NCBI GenBank assembly: GCA_964478775.1
Contig: CAYZJC010000039.1
Location: 1-8,958 of the forward strand
From: PNMQ01 sp964478775
Lineage (GTDB): Bacteria > Pseudomonadota > Alphaproteobacteria > Paracaedibacterales > CAIOTO01
Reading direction: 5' to 3'
DNA: 8,958 nucleotides
Made by a program: the position numbers and the translations under genes. A model generated the notes under the pieces. The model was not told where the DNA came from, ran no database searches, and was given only the letters and a program-made list of their open reading frames with translations. Below are positions 1-6,916 of this stretch, one piece after another (positions within the stretch are counted from its first letter, which is position 1; every line of letters starts with the position of its first letter).

Positions 1-56
1 CTCAGCATTTACTGGGCTTGTAAGGCTATTGACGGGGTTGTGTTGACGGTTACATT

Positions 57-1031
57 TTATCTATTATATGGCTCTTGTAAATCATACCTGAGTTTATCAA
101 TTAATGAATTCACATTAAACAATAGATCACAAATGTATGTCTTGTTGTTTTCATCCATCTGAAATAAAGTGTTTATTATATCTTCCAATGAAACAGGAGA
201 AGGGGGAGGAGTTGTCATTGCGCGTTGTTGCAATTGCTGTTGGTCTTGTTGGTTTTTATGCAAAAGTGCAACAATATGATCATTTGAGGCATCATGTGCA
301 TAATCTAAAGCAGTTAATCCAGTTAAAGACTTGGCATTTATATCTGCATGCGCGTTTAATAAGATTTGAACAACTAAGTCATTTCCCACATGACAAGCGA
401 TCATTAAAGGAGTTATGCCTGTATAGTCTGGCATATTAATCACACGCTGATGGCACGAATATGAAAGTAAGTGTGACACAGTTGAGGGGTGATTTTTCCA
501 ACAAGCCAGCCATAACGCCGTCTGTTGACACTTGGTGGTTTGAAGAGAACTATCTACTTCAACCAAACTCTCACTCATCAGTCTTTTCACACTATCAACA
601 TGACCTTTTTGAGTGGCTATGTGGAGTGGGCTTGCACCATCTTTTTGTGTAATATTGGGGTTTGCCCCTTTTGAAAGGAGGAATGAAACAATGTGTAGCT
701 GATTTTTAGAACAGGCATGAAATAAGGGTGTGCATCCATTTTTATCAGCCTGATCAATGCAGGGGGTTTTAGCCAAAATTTCCCCTACCCTTTCAAGTTG
801 GCCATTTTGGCAAGCCCTTACTAAACTCGATTTTGTTTCCCCTCTATTATAATCAACACGATTATTTTCTAAAAAGAGGGTGAGCGCTTCAATGTTGCCA
901 TTAGGAATCAGAACATGTGGGTTTTGTGTGCACGCTAATGTTTCACCCTTAAACGCTATCATCATATTTGTCAAAACGATTATTGTGTATGGCTTCATTT
1001 TGGTTGGGTATAATTTAAATTTTTGTTTCAT
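57..1031 (-). CDS. Secreted ankyrin-repeat protein
   Basis: The 324-residue product has a Lys-rich N-terminus, a hydrophobic stretch at about residues 17-27 and a plausible signal peptidase site after A33 (T-L-A before C34), so it is probably exported. Residues 67-262 hold about six ankyrin repeats, starting near 67, 98, 132, 169, 206 and 239, with recognisable cores such as TPLFHA, SPLHIA, TPLMIA and TALDYA and GADPN-like turns (GANPN, HADIN). A degenerate half-repeat lies at 44-60. A Gln-rich linker (261-269) and a PPPSP stretch lead to a helical tail (280-324) that I do not recognise. Ankyrin repeats bind other proteins; partner and destination cannot be read from sequence. The first ATG is chosen because AAGGGGA lies 7 nt before it, while the internal Met12 has no such site. 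It follows the upstream coiled-coil gene by 45 bp with no hairpin between them, so the two are probably co-transcribed. No clear terminator is visible in the 56 bases left after the stop. Confidence 0.9.
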   Translation of the reverse strand: MKQKFKLYPTKMKPYTIIVLTNMMIAFKGETLACTQNPHVLIPNGNIEALTLFLENNRVDYNRGETKSSLVRACQNGQLERVGEILAKTPCIDQADKNGCTPLFHACSKNQLHIVSFLLSKGANPNITQKDGASPLHIATQKGHVDSVKRLMSESLVEVDSSLQTTKCQQTALWLACWKNHPSTVSHLLSYSCHQRVINMPDYTGITPLMIACHVGNDLVVQILLNAHADINAKSLTGLTALDYAHDASNDHIVALLHKNQQDQQQLQQRAMTTPPPSPVSLEDIINTLFQMDENNKTYICDLLFNVNSLIDKLRYDLQEPYNR

Positions 1032-1038
1032 TTCATCT

Positions 1039-1045
1039 TCCCCTT
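1039..1045 (-). promoter_or_regulatory. Ribosome binding site of the ankyrin gene
   Basis: On the minus strand AAGGGGA sits 7 nt before the ATG at 1029-1031. It supports that start over Met12 (ATG at 996-998), which is preceded by AT-rich sequence without a purine-rich site. Confidence 0.6.
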
Positions 1046-1076
1046 TATTTTTATTAATAGAATATGTTATGTGTCT

Positions 1077-2405
1077 TCAAGTGAAAGAAAGTTCATCAAT
1101 TGCATCTTTTATGTCATCTGATATATTTTCTTTCCTCAATATATCTTTCACACTTCTTTGATACCGTAAAAGTTCTTCCGCTTTTTGTTTAAATAAATCT
1201 TCGTAGTTAATTGGGGAAATATTTTCTCTTTCAAGCTCACAAAGCCGCTTCTTCAGTTGACGAATCGTGTCATTTTTCTCACGTATTTCTTTTAAATGAT
1301 TTTCCAGTTCCGGCATCACCATGCTTTTTGCCTGTTGGATTGTGGAATTTAATCTGTTGACTTCCGTTTCTTTAAGATTATAACTTTGATTTAAATCACT
1401 AATTTTGTCATTATTGCTATTGATAATGAATGTTAGTCTCCTTCTTTCTTCTTCACTTTTACTGATAATACCCGTTAAATTTGTTTTGTCGTTGGAAAGT
1501 TGTTCTATGATATAGTCTTTATTTCGAATATTTGATTCTAATTCATTCACTTTTCCCTCAAGCGTACTCAAGGAATTTCTTAACGTATCGCATCTATTTT
1601 CTAGCTGTAGTTTTTCTTGGTCAATAGATTGTTTATAAGCATAAAAGTTTGCATTTGACTCTACTAATTCTTCAAGAAATTTCTTTTCAATTCTACTTGG
1701 TGGGGTGAATAGATAAGCAATTCTCTGTTCGCTATAACTTGCACTTGAATACGGCATCCATGAGGATGTTTTTACACGAAATTTGACTTGCTTAAGCTCT
1801 TGACCATTTTCATTGGACAGTATGCTTGGCGTACTTGTCTTTTCATACGTTTCATAACTTGTATTAAATGTACTTTGTTGGTTTTTAAGTCTTTCTATTT
1901 CTGCTGTTAATGACTCATATAGGCTTAAGAAATTTTTATTTGAATTTATGAGATAAGCTAATGAATCAATTTGATAACGGCTTTGCTGAAAACTTGCTGG
2001 CAACATAATTGGAACTTCTACTTGTTTTCCATTTGTCGTTGGAAATTGCATACTAATAACCTTATGTGCTTCGTTATATCTAAGCAGCATTAAGTGCGAT
2101 TGATTGTCGCAAGTTCTGCTGGGAAACCCTGTCGATGAGGACTGTATAACTAAAGCACTACCACTCACAGACGAATCTCTTGCTCTCTCGTACTCTTGAC
2201 GGGCCTTTGTAGCTGCTTCATTTATTTGTCTGTGGTAAGAGCGTTCAATTTTGGTGAGAGCTTGTTGTGACTCTTGCAAAATTTCTGTCACTTGTGACAA
2301 TTTAGTTTTCAGCTGTGAAATTTCACTTCCACCAACTTCCATTCCATAGGCGGTGGTCTGCAAAAGAAAACACCCTATCAGTGCGGTATATTTATTATTT
2401 TTCAT
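1077..2405 (-). CDS. Secreted coiled-coil protein with internal duplication
   Basis: This is a 442-residue protein of no family I recognise. Residues 1-21 form a signal peptide (KNNK basic start, hydrophobic core about 7-16, likely cleavage after A-Y-G). A short helix at 27-76 is followed by two similar segments of about 70 residues (about 104-178 and 204-271). Each has beta-rich sequence, a P-[AP]-S turn (136-138; 235-237), a helix, then the motif S-N-x-N-F (155-159; 250-254) and another helix. Residues 260-395 are a long charged coiled coil, and a helical tail ends the protein. An in-frame ATG exists at 2454-2456, but the added 17 residues lack signal-peptide character and their codons lie in the terminator hairpin of the preceding gene, so I start at 2403-2405. 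The ribosome site there (GAAAGAAC at 2411-2418) is weak. The same order of parts (signal peptide, two repeats, coiled coil) occurs in the two larger neighbours. The ankyrin gene follows in the same transcript. Confidence 0.82.
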   Translation of the reverse strand: MKNNKYTALIGCFLLQTTAYGMEVGGSEISQLKTKLSQVTEILQESQQALTKIERSYHRQINEAATKARQEYERARDSSVSGSALVIQSSSTGFPSRTCDNQSHLMLLRYNEAHKVISMQFPTTNGKQVEVPIMLPASFQQSRYQIDSLAYLINSNKNFLSLYESLTAEIERLKNQQSTFNTSYETYEKTSTPSILSNENGQELKQVKFRVKTSSWMPYSSASYSEQRIAYLFTPPSRIEKKFLEELVESNANFYAYKQSIDQEKLQLENRCDTLRNSLSTLEGKVNELESNIRNKDYIIEQLSNDKTNLTGIISKSEEERRRLTFIINSNNDKISDLNQSYNLKETEVNRLNSTIQQAKSMVMPELENHLKEIREKNDTIRQLKKRLCELERENISPINYEDLFKQKAEELLRYQRSVKDILRKENISDDIKDAIDELSFT

Positions 2406-2440
2406 AATCTGTTCTTTCGTGTGGTCATTATTCTTGTTAA

Positions 2441-2468
2441 AGGGCCAGAGCCACATGTTTCTGACCCT
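2441..2468 (-). terminator. Hairpin terminator after the 695-aa gene
   Basis: On the minus strand a 9-bp stem (AGGGTCAGA with TCTGGCCCT, one G-T pair) encloses a 10-nt loop and is followed by TTTAAC. It begins 17 nt after the stop of the 695-aa gene. The T run is short, so termination may be partial, and some transcription could pass into the downstream coiled-coil gene, for which I see no convincing promoter of its own. Confidence 0.6.
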
Positions 2469-2485
2469 GAATTAATGAGGTTATA

Positions 2486-4573
2486 TTATGATTGTACTCT
2501 TAGCTCAGCAATAGTTGTATTGAGTTCAGCTATTTTTTCATTTAATGCATTTAACTTATTGATCGTGAGATGGTTTCTATTGAGATATCTTAATATTTCC
2601 TGTCGTGTTGATGCATTGATTTGGCGCAGTGTGGAAAGATCTTGAAAAGTGCCCTGTTTATCATGGTCATCAGTGATGAAAATCAATATATCGTCTAATG
2701 TATTTGTGAGATTTTCAAGATCATAAGATTGAGATTGCGCTTGGTGGGGATTAGGGGTTATGTCTTCTAAAAATGGAATTAGGCGATCACGTAGTGAAGC
2801 AATAGACAAGTCTTGTGTATCTTGGCTAAGGGTTATATTATTTTTTCTTGCGACACTTCTTATTCTTTCTATCATTACACGAATGTGTTCTGCATTTGCA
2901 ATGTTGGCGCCATATAGTTCCATTGCTTTTTTTCGTTTTTCTTCATCTTCTATTTCTTGCATCCTGTTATTTAAACGGTTTTTTGATTGTAAGACTCTTA
3001 ACGCACGGTGAATATCAACCAGATGTTCGCCGCCTTTTTTTTCAGCCTGTTCTTTTGCTTCAAACGTTTCATTAGGGTCAAGACTACGTACGACATCTTG
3101 TAATTTATCTACAATTAGCTGTGTTTGATATTCTAAGGTCGTATTATAAGTGACTAATTTTGTTTCAATTTCACGGCATTTATTTTCTACAGTTGTCTTG
3201 TCTTGCAAGATAAGCGTAATTTGGTCATTCAAATCTTTTTTTTCTGCGCGCAATGCTTCACTTTCTTCAAATTTTCTTTTAAATTCAGACTGAAACCATT
3301 GAAAACGGATTGCTGTTTCTGTGTTGGCTTGGGTTTCATCTGACTCATGACGCATAATATTAGAAACGGCTTCACTAATATCATTCGCAATTTCACGACA
3401 CTTTTCTGCGCTTTTCAAAGCCTGTAGTGCATTTTTTAAAGCATCTTGGTTCCATAACGTGTTGGGTTGAAGAGGTGTTCCTAAACCATTGATAGGCCTA
3501 TTCCAGGCAACTGCCCAATAATTTGTCAGCAGGGTTTTGACATTTGTTTCAAAATTGCTCACCCGTGTGACATAAGTTTCATGTAAACCTTGATTCGTTG
3601 CAAGGCCTTGTGCAACCGTGAACATATCCATTTTTAATGACTTTGTGTAGTGATGAGAGCAACACCAATTGTGAGATGTGTGTTCTTGGGTGGTATGTCC
3701 ACATGCAGCGTGTCTGCCCATAACATAGACAATTGTCGCTAGCCTGCCAGCATTATCTGTATCCGTTAAGCTTAAGATGGCTGGATTGTTATTACTTGAC
3801 GGTGCTAATTGTAGTAACCAATTTCTAAAGTTAAAATAGACATAATTGTCTGCAGGTTTTTGTGGGTATGACGCTAACATCGCAGCCGGAAACCCAGGTG
3901 TGCTTTGTAAAAGTAGATAGCGTTGGTACAACTGACTTAACTGCTGTTCATAATTATTAAAGGCTGTCACATATTGTTGATGCGCACGTGAATGTCGTGA
4001 AGCAATCATACCTATTTCCAGTAAATCTGTCCTGACAGCCTTTACATAATGCTGGCAACATCCCCCAGTTCCTTGATAGCGATTCCCAGCACTGTCGCTA
4101 TGGCCATTACAGCGTCCCCCAATAAATAAATTATCTGCCAAATCTGTTGGGGTGTAATTTAACATTGCTGTCGTTCGCGCAGGCTGGTGGCTTGCATTTT
4201 GAGCACTTAAGCCCTTGATCCAATCTTGAACATTAAAGGGTTCAATGTCCATCACGCAATTGGTAAATGAACCTACAAATTGCGCATTAAGTTGATAGCT
4301 TGCGTTCCATAACGCAGGGTAATTTGTTGCCATATTTTCCGAAACAGGTTGCAGTGAAGTTGCGGCGTCGTTGGCACGATCTCCGATTGATCTTAGCTGT
4401 TGCGTCAGTTCACTTAATTTGTCAATCTTAACGTCAATTTTAGGTGCTGTGTTTATTTTATAATTTAAGGGGCTTATCAAAGCCATACTTTCAGCGGCTG
4501 TAGCGTTTGATATAAAATTTGTAGTTAATGCACTGCAAATCAATACACATATTTTTAAGTTTTTATTTTTCAT
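2486..4573 (-). CDS. Secreted twin Cys/His-module coiled-coil protein, copy 2
   Basis: The 695-residue product belongs to no family I recognise and is a clear paralogue of the 672-residue protein encoded just upstream. Residues 1-26 or 1-27 are a signal peptide (A-T-A-A site). Two related modules follow. Module A spans about 113-219, with FNVQDW at its start, C155, H158, C172, C173, H175 and H198-x2-YVT. Module B spans about 249-352, with FNFRNW, C291, H293, C304, C305, H307/H308 and H331-x2-YVT. From the CC cluster through YVT the two align with at most one gap. The Cys/His sets could bind metal or form disulfides in the periplasm or outside the cell; this is inference. Residues about 385-480 are a coiled coil, followed by a helical C-terminal domain. 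A final stretch at 672-695, absent from the paralogue, looks like an extra coiled coil. The start is supported by AAGGAAA 7 nt upstream (4581-4587). Hairpins flank the gene on both sides, so it may be its own transcription unit. Confidence 0.9.
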   Translation of the reverse strand: MKNKNLKICVLICSALTTNFISNATAAESMALISPLNYKINTAPKIDVKIDKLSELTQQLRSIGDRANDAATSLQPVSENMATNYPALWNASYQLNAQFVGSFTNCVMDIEPFNVQDWIKGLSAQNASHQPARTTAMLNYTPTDLADNLFIGGRCNGHSDSAGNRYQGTGGCCQHYVKAVRTDLLEIGMIASRHSRAHQQYVTAFNNYEQQLSQLYQRYLLLQSTPGFPAAMLASYPQKPADNYVYFNFRNWLLQLAPSSNNNPAILSLTDTDNAGRLATIVYVMGRHAACGHTTQEHTSHNWCCSHHYTKSLKMDMFTVAQGLATNQGLHETYVTRVSNFETNVKTLLTNYWAVAWNRPINGLGTPLQPNTLWNQDALKNALQALKSAEKCREIANDISEAVSNIMRHESDETQANTETAIRFQWFQSEFKRKFEESEALRAEKKDLNDQITLILQDKTTVENKCREIETKLVTYNTTLEYQTQLIVDKLQDVVRSLDPNETFEAKEQAEKKGGEHLVDIHRALRVLQSKNRLNNRMQEIEDEEKRKKAMELYGANIANAEHIRVMIERIRSVARKNNITLSQDTQDLSIASLRDRLIPFLEDITPNPHQAQSQSYDLENLTNTLDDILIFITDDHDKQGTFQDLSTLRQINASTRQEILRYLNRNHLTINKLNALNEKIAELNTTIAELRVQS

Positions 4574-4630
4574 GATTTGTTTTCCTTTTATATTTATAAT
4601 CGTTTTTAAAGTTATTATTTTTCACGATTT
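4552..4630. repeat. Imperfect direct repeat of a gene start
   Basis: The 27 bases at 4552-4578, which contain the ATG of the 695-aa gene and about 20 bases after it, recur almost exactly at 4603-4630. There are two substitutions (one turns ATG into GTG) and one inserted T, and the copies are 52 bp apart. The upstream copy lies between the preceding terminator and the real ribosome site. Read from its GTG it gives only 20 codons and is out of frame with the gene. The downstream copy has the better ribosome site and the long frame, so the upstream copy looks like a scar of duplication or recombination. Confidence 0.7.
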
Positions 4631-4633
4631 AAA

Positions 4634-4666
4634 TGGACCAGGTTTTCTAATGTCAGTACTGGTCCA
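4634..4666 (-). terminator. Hairpin terminator after the 672-aa gene
   Basis: A perfect 8-bp stem (TGGACCAG with CTGGTCCA) encloses a 17-nt loop, 13 nt after the stop of the 672-aa gene. On the minus strand it is followed by TTTAAAT. The stem could extend through A-T and G-T pairs outside it. The loop is longer than usual and the T run short, but position and orientation fit a Rho-independent terminator. Confidence 0.6.
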
Positions 4667-4679
4667 CTTTTAAGACAAT

Positions 4680-6698
4680 TTACCTCCCTTCTGGTGCACC
4701 GATACGCGTGATATTTAAATTATTTTTATGCACAAATCTTAAGATCTCTTTACGCGTTTCTGCATTTAATTGACGCAGTGAAAGGTTTGAAAATGTACCT
4801 TCTTTGTCAAAATCATTTGTCACATACACCAAAATATCTTCTAAAGTTTTGGCAAGATCTTCCACATCGCGCGGGTTATCTTGTTTGAAAGAAGAGTCTG
4901 GGTTAATTGTTAAGGCATCAACAATTTGTGTCAGGCGATCACGCAGTAATACGGCTGTAATCTCGGGTACATCTTGAAATTTAAGACCATGAATCACGGC
5001 AATGCGCCTGATGTTTTCCATCATGTGTCGTAAATGGTCTTGACCTGAGGAGACGTCAACAGCGCCGCCAATTCTCCTTGTAGACTCCGTCCTTGAATGA
5101 ACACGAATTTTAGATTGCAAGATGCGAACAGCCTTACTGACACTAACCAAATTCATTTCCTGTTCTTTAGGGTCAACTTGTACTTGTGTTTCAAATGTTT
5201 CATTAGGGTCAAAAGTGGCAACCATTTCATAAATACTATCTATAATATTTTGCGATTGAAAATTTAAGGTTGTTCTCTCGAGCGCACTTTTTGTTTCTGC
5301 GTCCTTTTGCTTCTTTTCTAAATCTTCCTTTTCTTTGCTCTGGTTGGCAATTGTGTCCATATAGAGTTTTTTTTCATCCTCTAGCATTTCAATTTGTGCA
5401 ATTGCTCTTTTGTGTTCATGTTGAAACCATTGAAAACGCATAGAGGTTTCCGTATCCGCTTGTGCACCAGCTGCTTCTTGACGCACAATGTTTGACACAG
5501 ATTCACTGATATGGTTAGCAATTTCACGACATCTTTGTGCTTTTTGTAAAGCTTGCAGGGAATTTTTCACAACGTCTTGCCCCCAAAAGCTGATTGGTTG
5601 CAAAGAGGTTCCCACAGTATTTTTGGGTCTGTTCCAAATTAAGGACCAATAGTTTAGCAAAATGTTTTTGACGGATATTTCAAAGTCACCAACTTGCGTA
5701 ACGTAAGAATTATGAAAGTCCTCGTTTCTAGCAAGCGCTTGAGCAACAGTGAACATATCAATTTTTAAAGAGCGCGTATACTGATGACCACAACACCAAC
5801 TGTTCAGCGTGTGTTCTTGGGTGGTATGTCCACAAGAAACATGTCTGGCTAGCACATGCACAAACGCAGATAGCCTTCCTGGATTATCTGTATCCAACGA
5901 GCCTAAAACATTAGCGTTACTATTATTAGTGGGGGCTAATTGTAAGAGCCAGTCTCTAAAATTAAACGGTACGTACTGATCTGCAGGTCGATTAGGGTAG
6001 GGTGGCAAGACTGCAGTGGGTATGCCTGGTGTATGTTGTAAGGCAAGATAGCGTTGATACAATTGACTCAGCTTTTGCTCATACCCATTAAAGGCCGTAA
6101 CGTAGTGTGCGTGTGCCCGTGAATGGCGTGAAGCACGCATACCTATGTCTAATAAATCTATTCTGACACTTCTTACATAATGTTGGCAGCATCCTTTAGT
6201 TCCATGATAGCGATGACCGTTATTGTCAGAATGCTCTGCACAATTTGCCCCTACAAACAACTGATCAGCTAGATCTGCAGGATTGCAGCTGAGATTGATC
6301 AAGTCTGTATTGTGTGCTTGGTTTTTCACACTTAAACTTCTGATCCAATCTTGAATGTTGAAGTGCTCTATGTCCATGAACGTAGCACTAAAACTTTCTG
6401 TCAATTGCACATTGAGCTGATAACCTGCATCCCATAAAGCTGGATGATTGGCTGAAAGAGTTGTTGCAACAGGCTGTAGTTCACTTGAAGCATCTTTAGC
6501 AAGGTCCCCTATAGACCTTAGTTCATGCGTTAATTCACTTAAAGTTTCAACCTTTACGTTTACACGGTGGGTGTGATTTAGACGAAAGTCTAATGGGTTC
6601 ACTAAGGCTGTGCTTTCCATGGCCGTGGCTTGTGATATAAGCAGCATAGATAAGGCGCTGCAAATAAATACGTATTTTTTAATATTTTTTATTATCAT
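4680..6698 (-). CDS. Secreted twin Cys/His-module coiled-coil protein, copy 1
   Basis: This 672-residue protein is the tandem paralogue of the 695-residue protein downstream. By eye the first 430 residues are well conserved between them, and one stretch is identical at DNA level for 26 bases (3678-3703 and 5809-5834). Residues 1-26 are a signal peptide (site A-T-A before Met27). Module A (about 113-217) carries C153, H156, C170, C171, H173 and H196-x2-YVT. Module B (about 246-350) carries C289, H291, C302, C303, H305 and H329-x2-YVT. All these residues match the paralogue, as does an isolated C390 in the shared CREIAN motif. A coiled coil covers about 425-475. The C-terminal domain includes DPNETFE (498-504) and a helical end near 645-660. 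I cannot name the function; the build suggests an exported structural or interaction protein. The start is supported by AAGGAAAA at 6705-6712, 6 nt upstream. It is preceded by a promoter-like region and followed by a terminator hairpin. Confidence 0.9.
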   Translation of the reverse strand: MIIKNIKKYVFICSALSMLLISQATAMESTALVNPLDFRLNHTHRVNVKVETLSELTHELRSIGDLAKDASSELQPVATTLSANHPALWDAGYQLNVQLTESFSATFMDIEHFNIQDWIRSLSVKNQAHNTDLINLSCNPADLADQLFVGANCAEHSDNNGHRYHGTKGCCQHYVRSVRIDLLDIGMRASRHSRAHAHYVTAFNGYEQKLSQLYQRYLALQHTPGIPTAVLPPYPNRPADQYVPFNFRDWLLQLAPTNNSNANVLGSLDTDNPGRLSAFVHVLARHVSCGHTTQEHTLNSWCCGHQYTRSLKIDMFTVAQALARNEDFHNSYVTQVGDFEISVKNILLNYWSLIWNRPKNTVGTSLQPISFWGQDVVKNSLQALQKAQRCREIANHISESVSNIVRQEAAGAQADTETSMRFQWFQHEHKRAIAQIEMLEDEKKLYMDTIANQSKEKEDLEKKQKDAETKSALERTTLNFQSQNIIDSIYEMVATFDPNETFETQVQVDPKEQEMNLVSVSKAVRILQSKIRVHSRTESTRRIGGAVDVSSGQDHLRHMMENIRRIAVIHGLKFQDVPEITAVLLRDRLTQIVDALTINPDSSFKQDNPRDVEDLAKTLEDILVYVTNDFDKEGTFSNLSLRQLNAETRKEILRFVHKNNLNITRIGAPEGR

Positions 6699-6731
6699 AA
6701 CTTATTTTCCTTAAATTATTTATTATTAAAA

Positions 6732-6776
6732 ATAGCTAAAACTTTATTGTGTTTAAAATTACTAAATCTTAGCTAT
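6732..6776. repeat. Inverted repeat in the leader of the 672-aa gene
   Basis: ATAGCTAA at 6732-6739 and its exact reverse complement TTAGCTAT at 6769-6776 are separated by 29 bases. They lie just downstream of the -10-like element, inside the predicted untranslated leader. They could be operator half-sites or form a weak RNA stem; chance is possible in such AT-rich sequence. Confidence 0.35.
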
Positions 6777-6782
6777 GATTTG

Positions 6783-6811
6783 ATGGTATTCCTTTCATTT
6801 TTAATTGGCAA
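6783..6811 (-). promoter_or_regulatory. Possible promoter of the 672-aa gene
   Basis: On the minus strand TTGCCA (6806-6811) and TACCAT (6783-6788) are separated by 17 bases, a sigma-70-like arrangement with 5/6 and 4/6 matches to consensus. It would start RNA near 6776 and leave a leader of about 78 nt. The surroundings are very AT-rich, so other -10-like hexamers nearby could serve instead. Confidence 0.35.
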
Positions 6812-6877
6812 GTAATTTTATTTAAAATAATTTAATTTTTATTTCTTATTATTTAATTATACTAAATTATGATTTTT

Positions 6878-6906
6878 GATTTGTTAGTTTTATTGCTAAC
6901 AAAATC
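6878..6906 (-). terminator. Hairpin after the LRR gene
   Basis: GATTTTGTTAG pairs with CTAACAAATC (10 bp with one bulged T) around an 8-base loop, 10 nt after the TGA of the LRR gene. On the minus strand it is followed by A-rich rather than T-rich sequence, so it is an atypical terminator. It may instead protect the 3' end of the mRNA. Confidence 0.4.
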
Positions 6907-6916
6907 TTTACAGATA

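Noticed and set aside
29..49. TTGACGG repeated at 29-35 and 43-49
   Set aside because: Only 7 bases, at the window edge and without a matching -10 element; no basis for calling a promoter or binding site.
930..942. Lipoprotein signal in the ankyrin protein (T-L-A-C at residues 31-34)
   Set aside because: Thr at the -3 position does not fit the usual lipobox and the hydrophobic core is broken by K-G-E; an ordinary signal peptidase site is as likely.
137..1161. Open frames on the plus strand within the ankyrin and coiled-coil genes (137-439, 461-652, 880-1161)
   Set aside because: They lie antisense to well-supported genes, lack good ribosome sites and show no domain or signal-peptide organisation.
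2421..3075. Plus-strand frames at 2421-2645, 2760-3011 and 2848-3075
   Set aside because: Antisense to the 695-aa gene; their hydrophobic look comes from reading coiled-coil codons in reverse.
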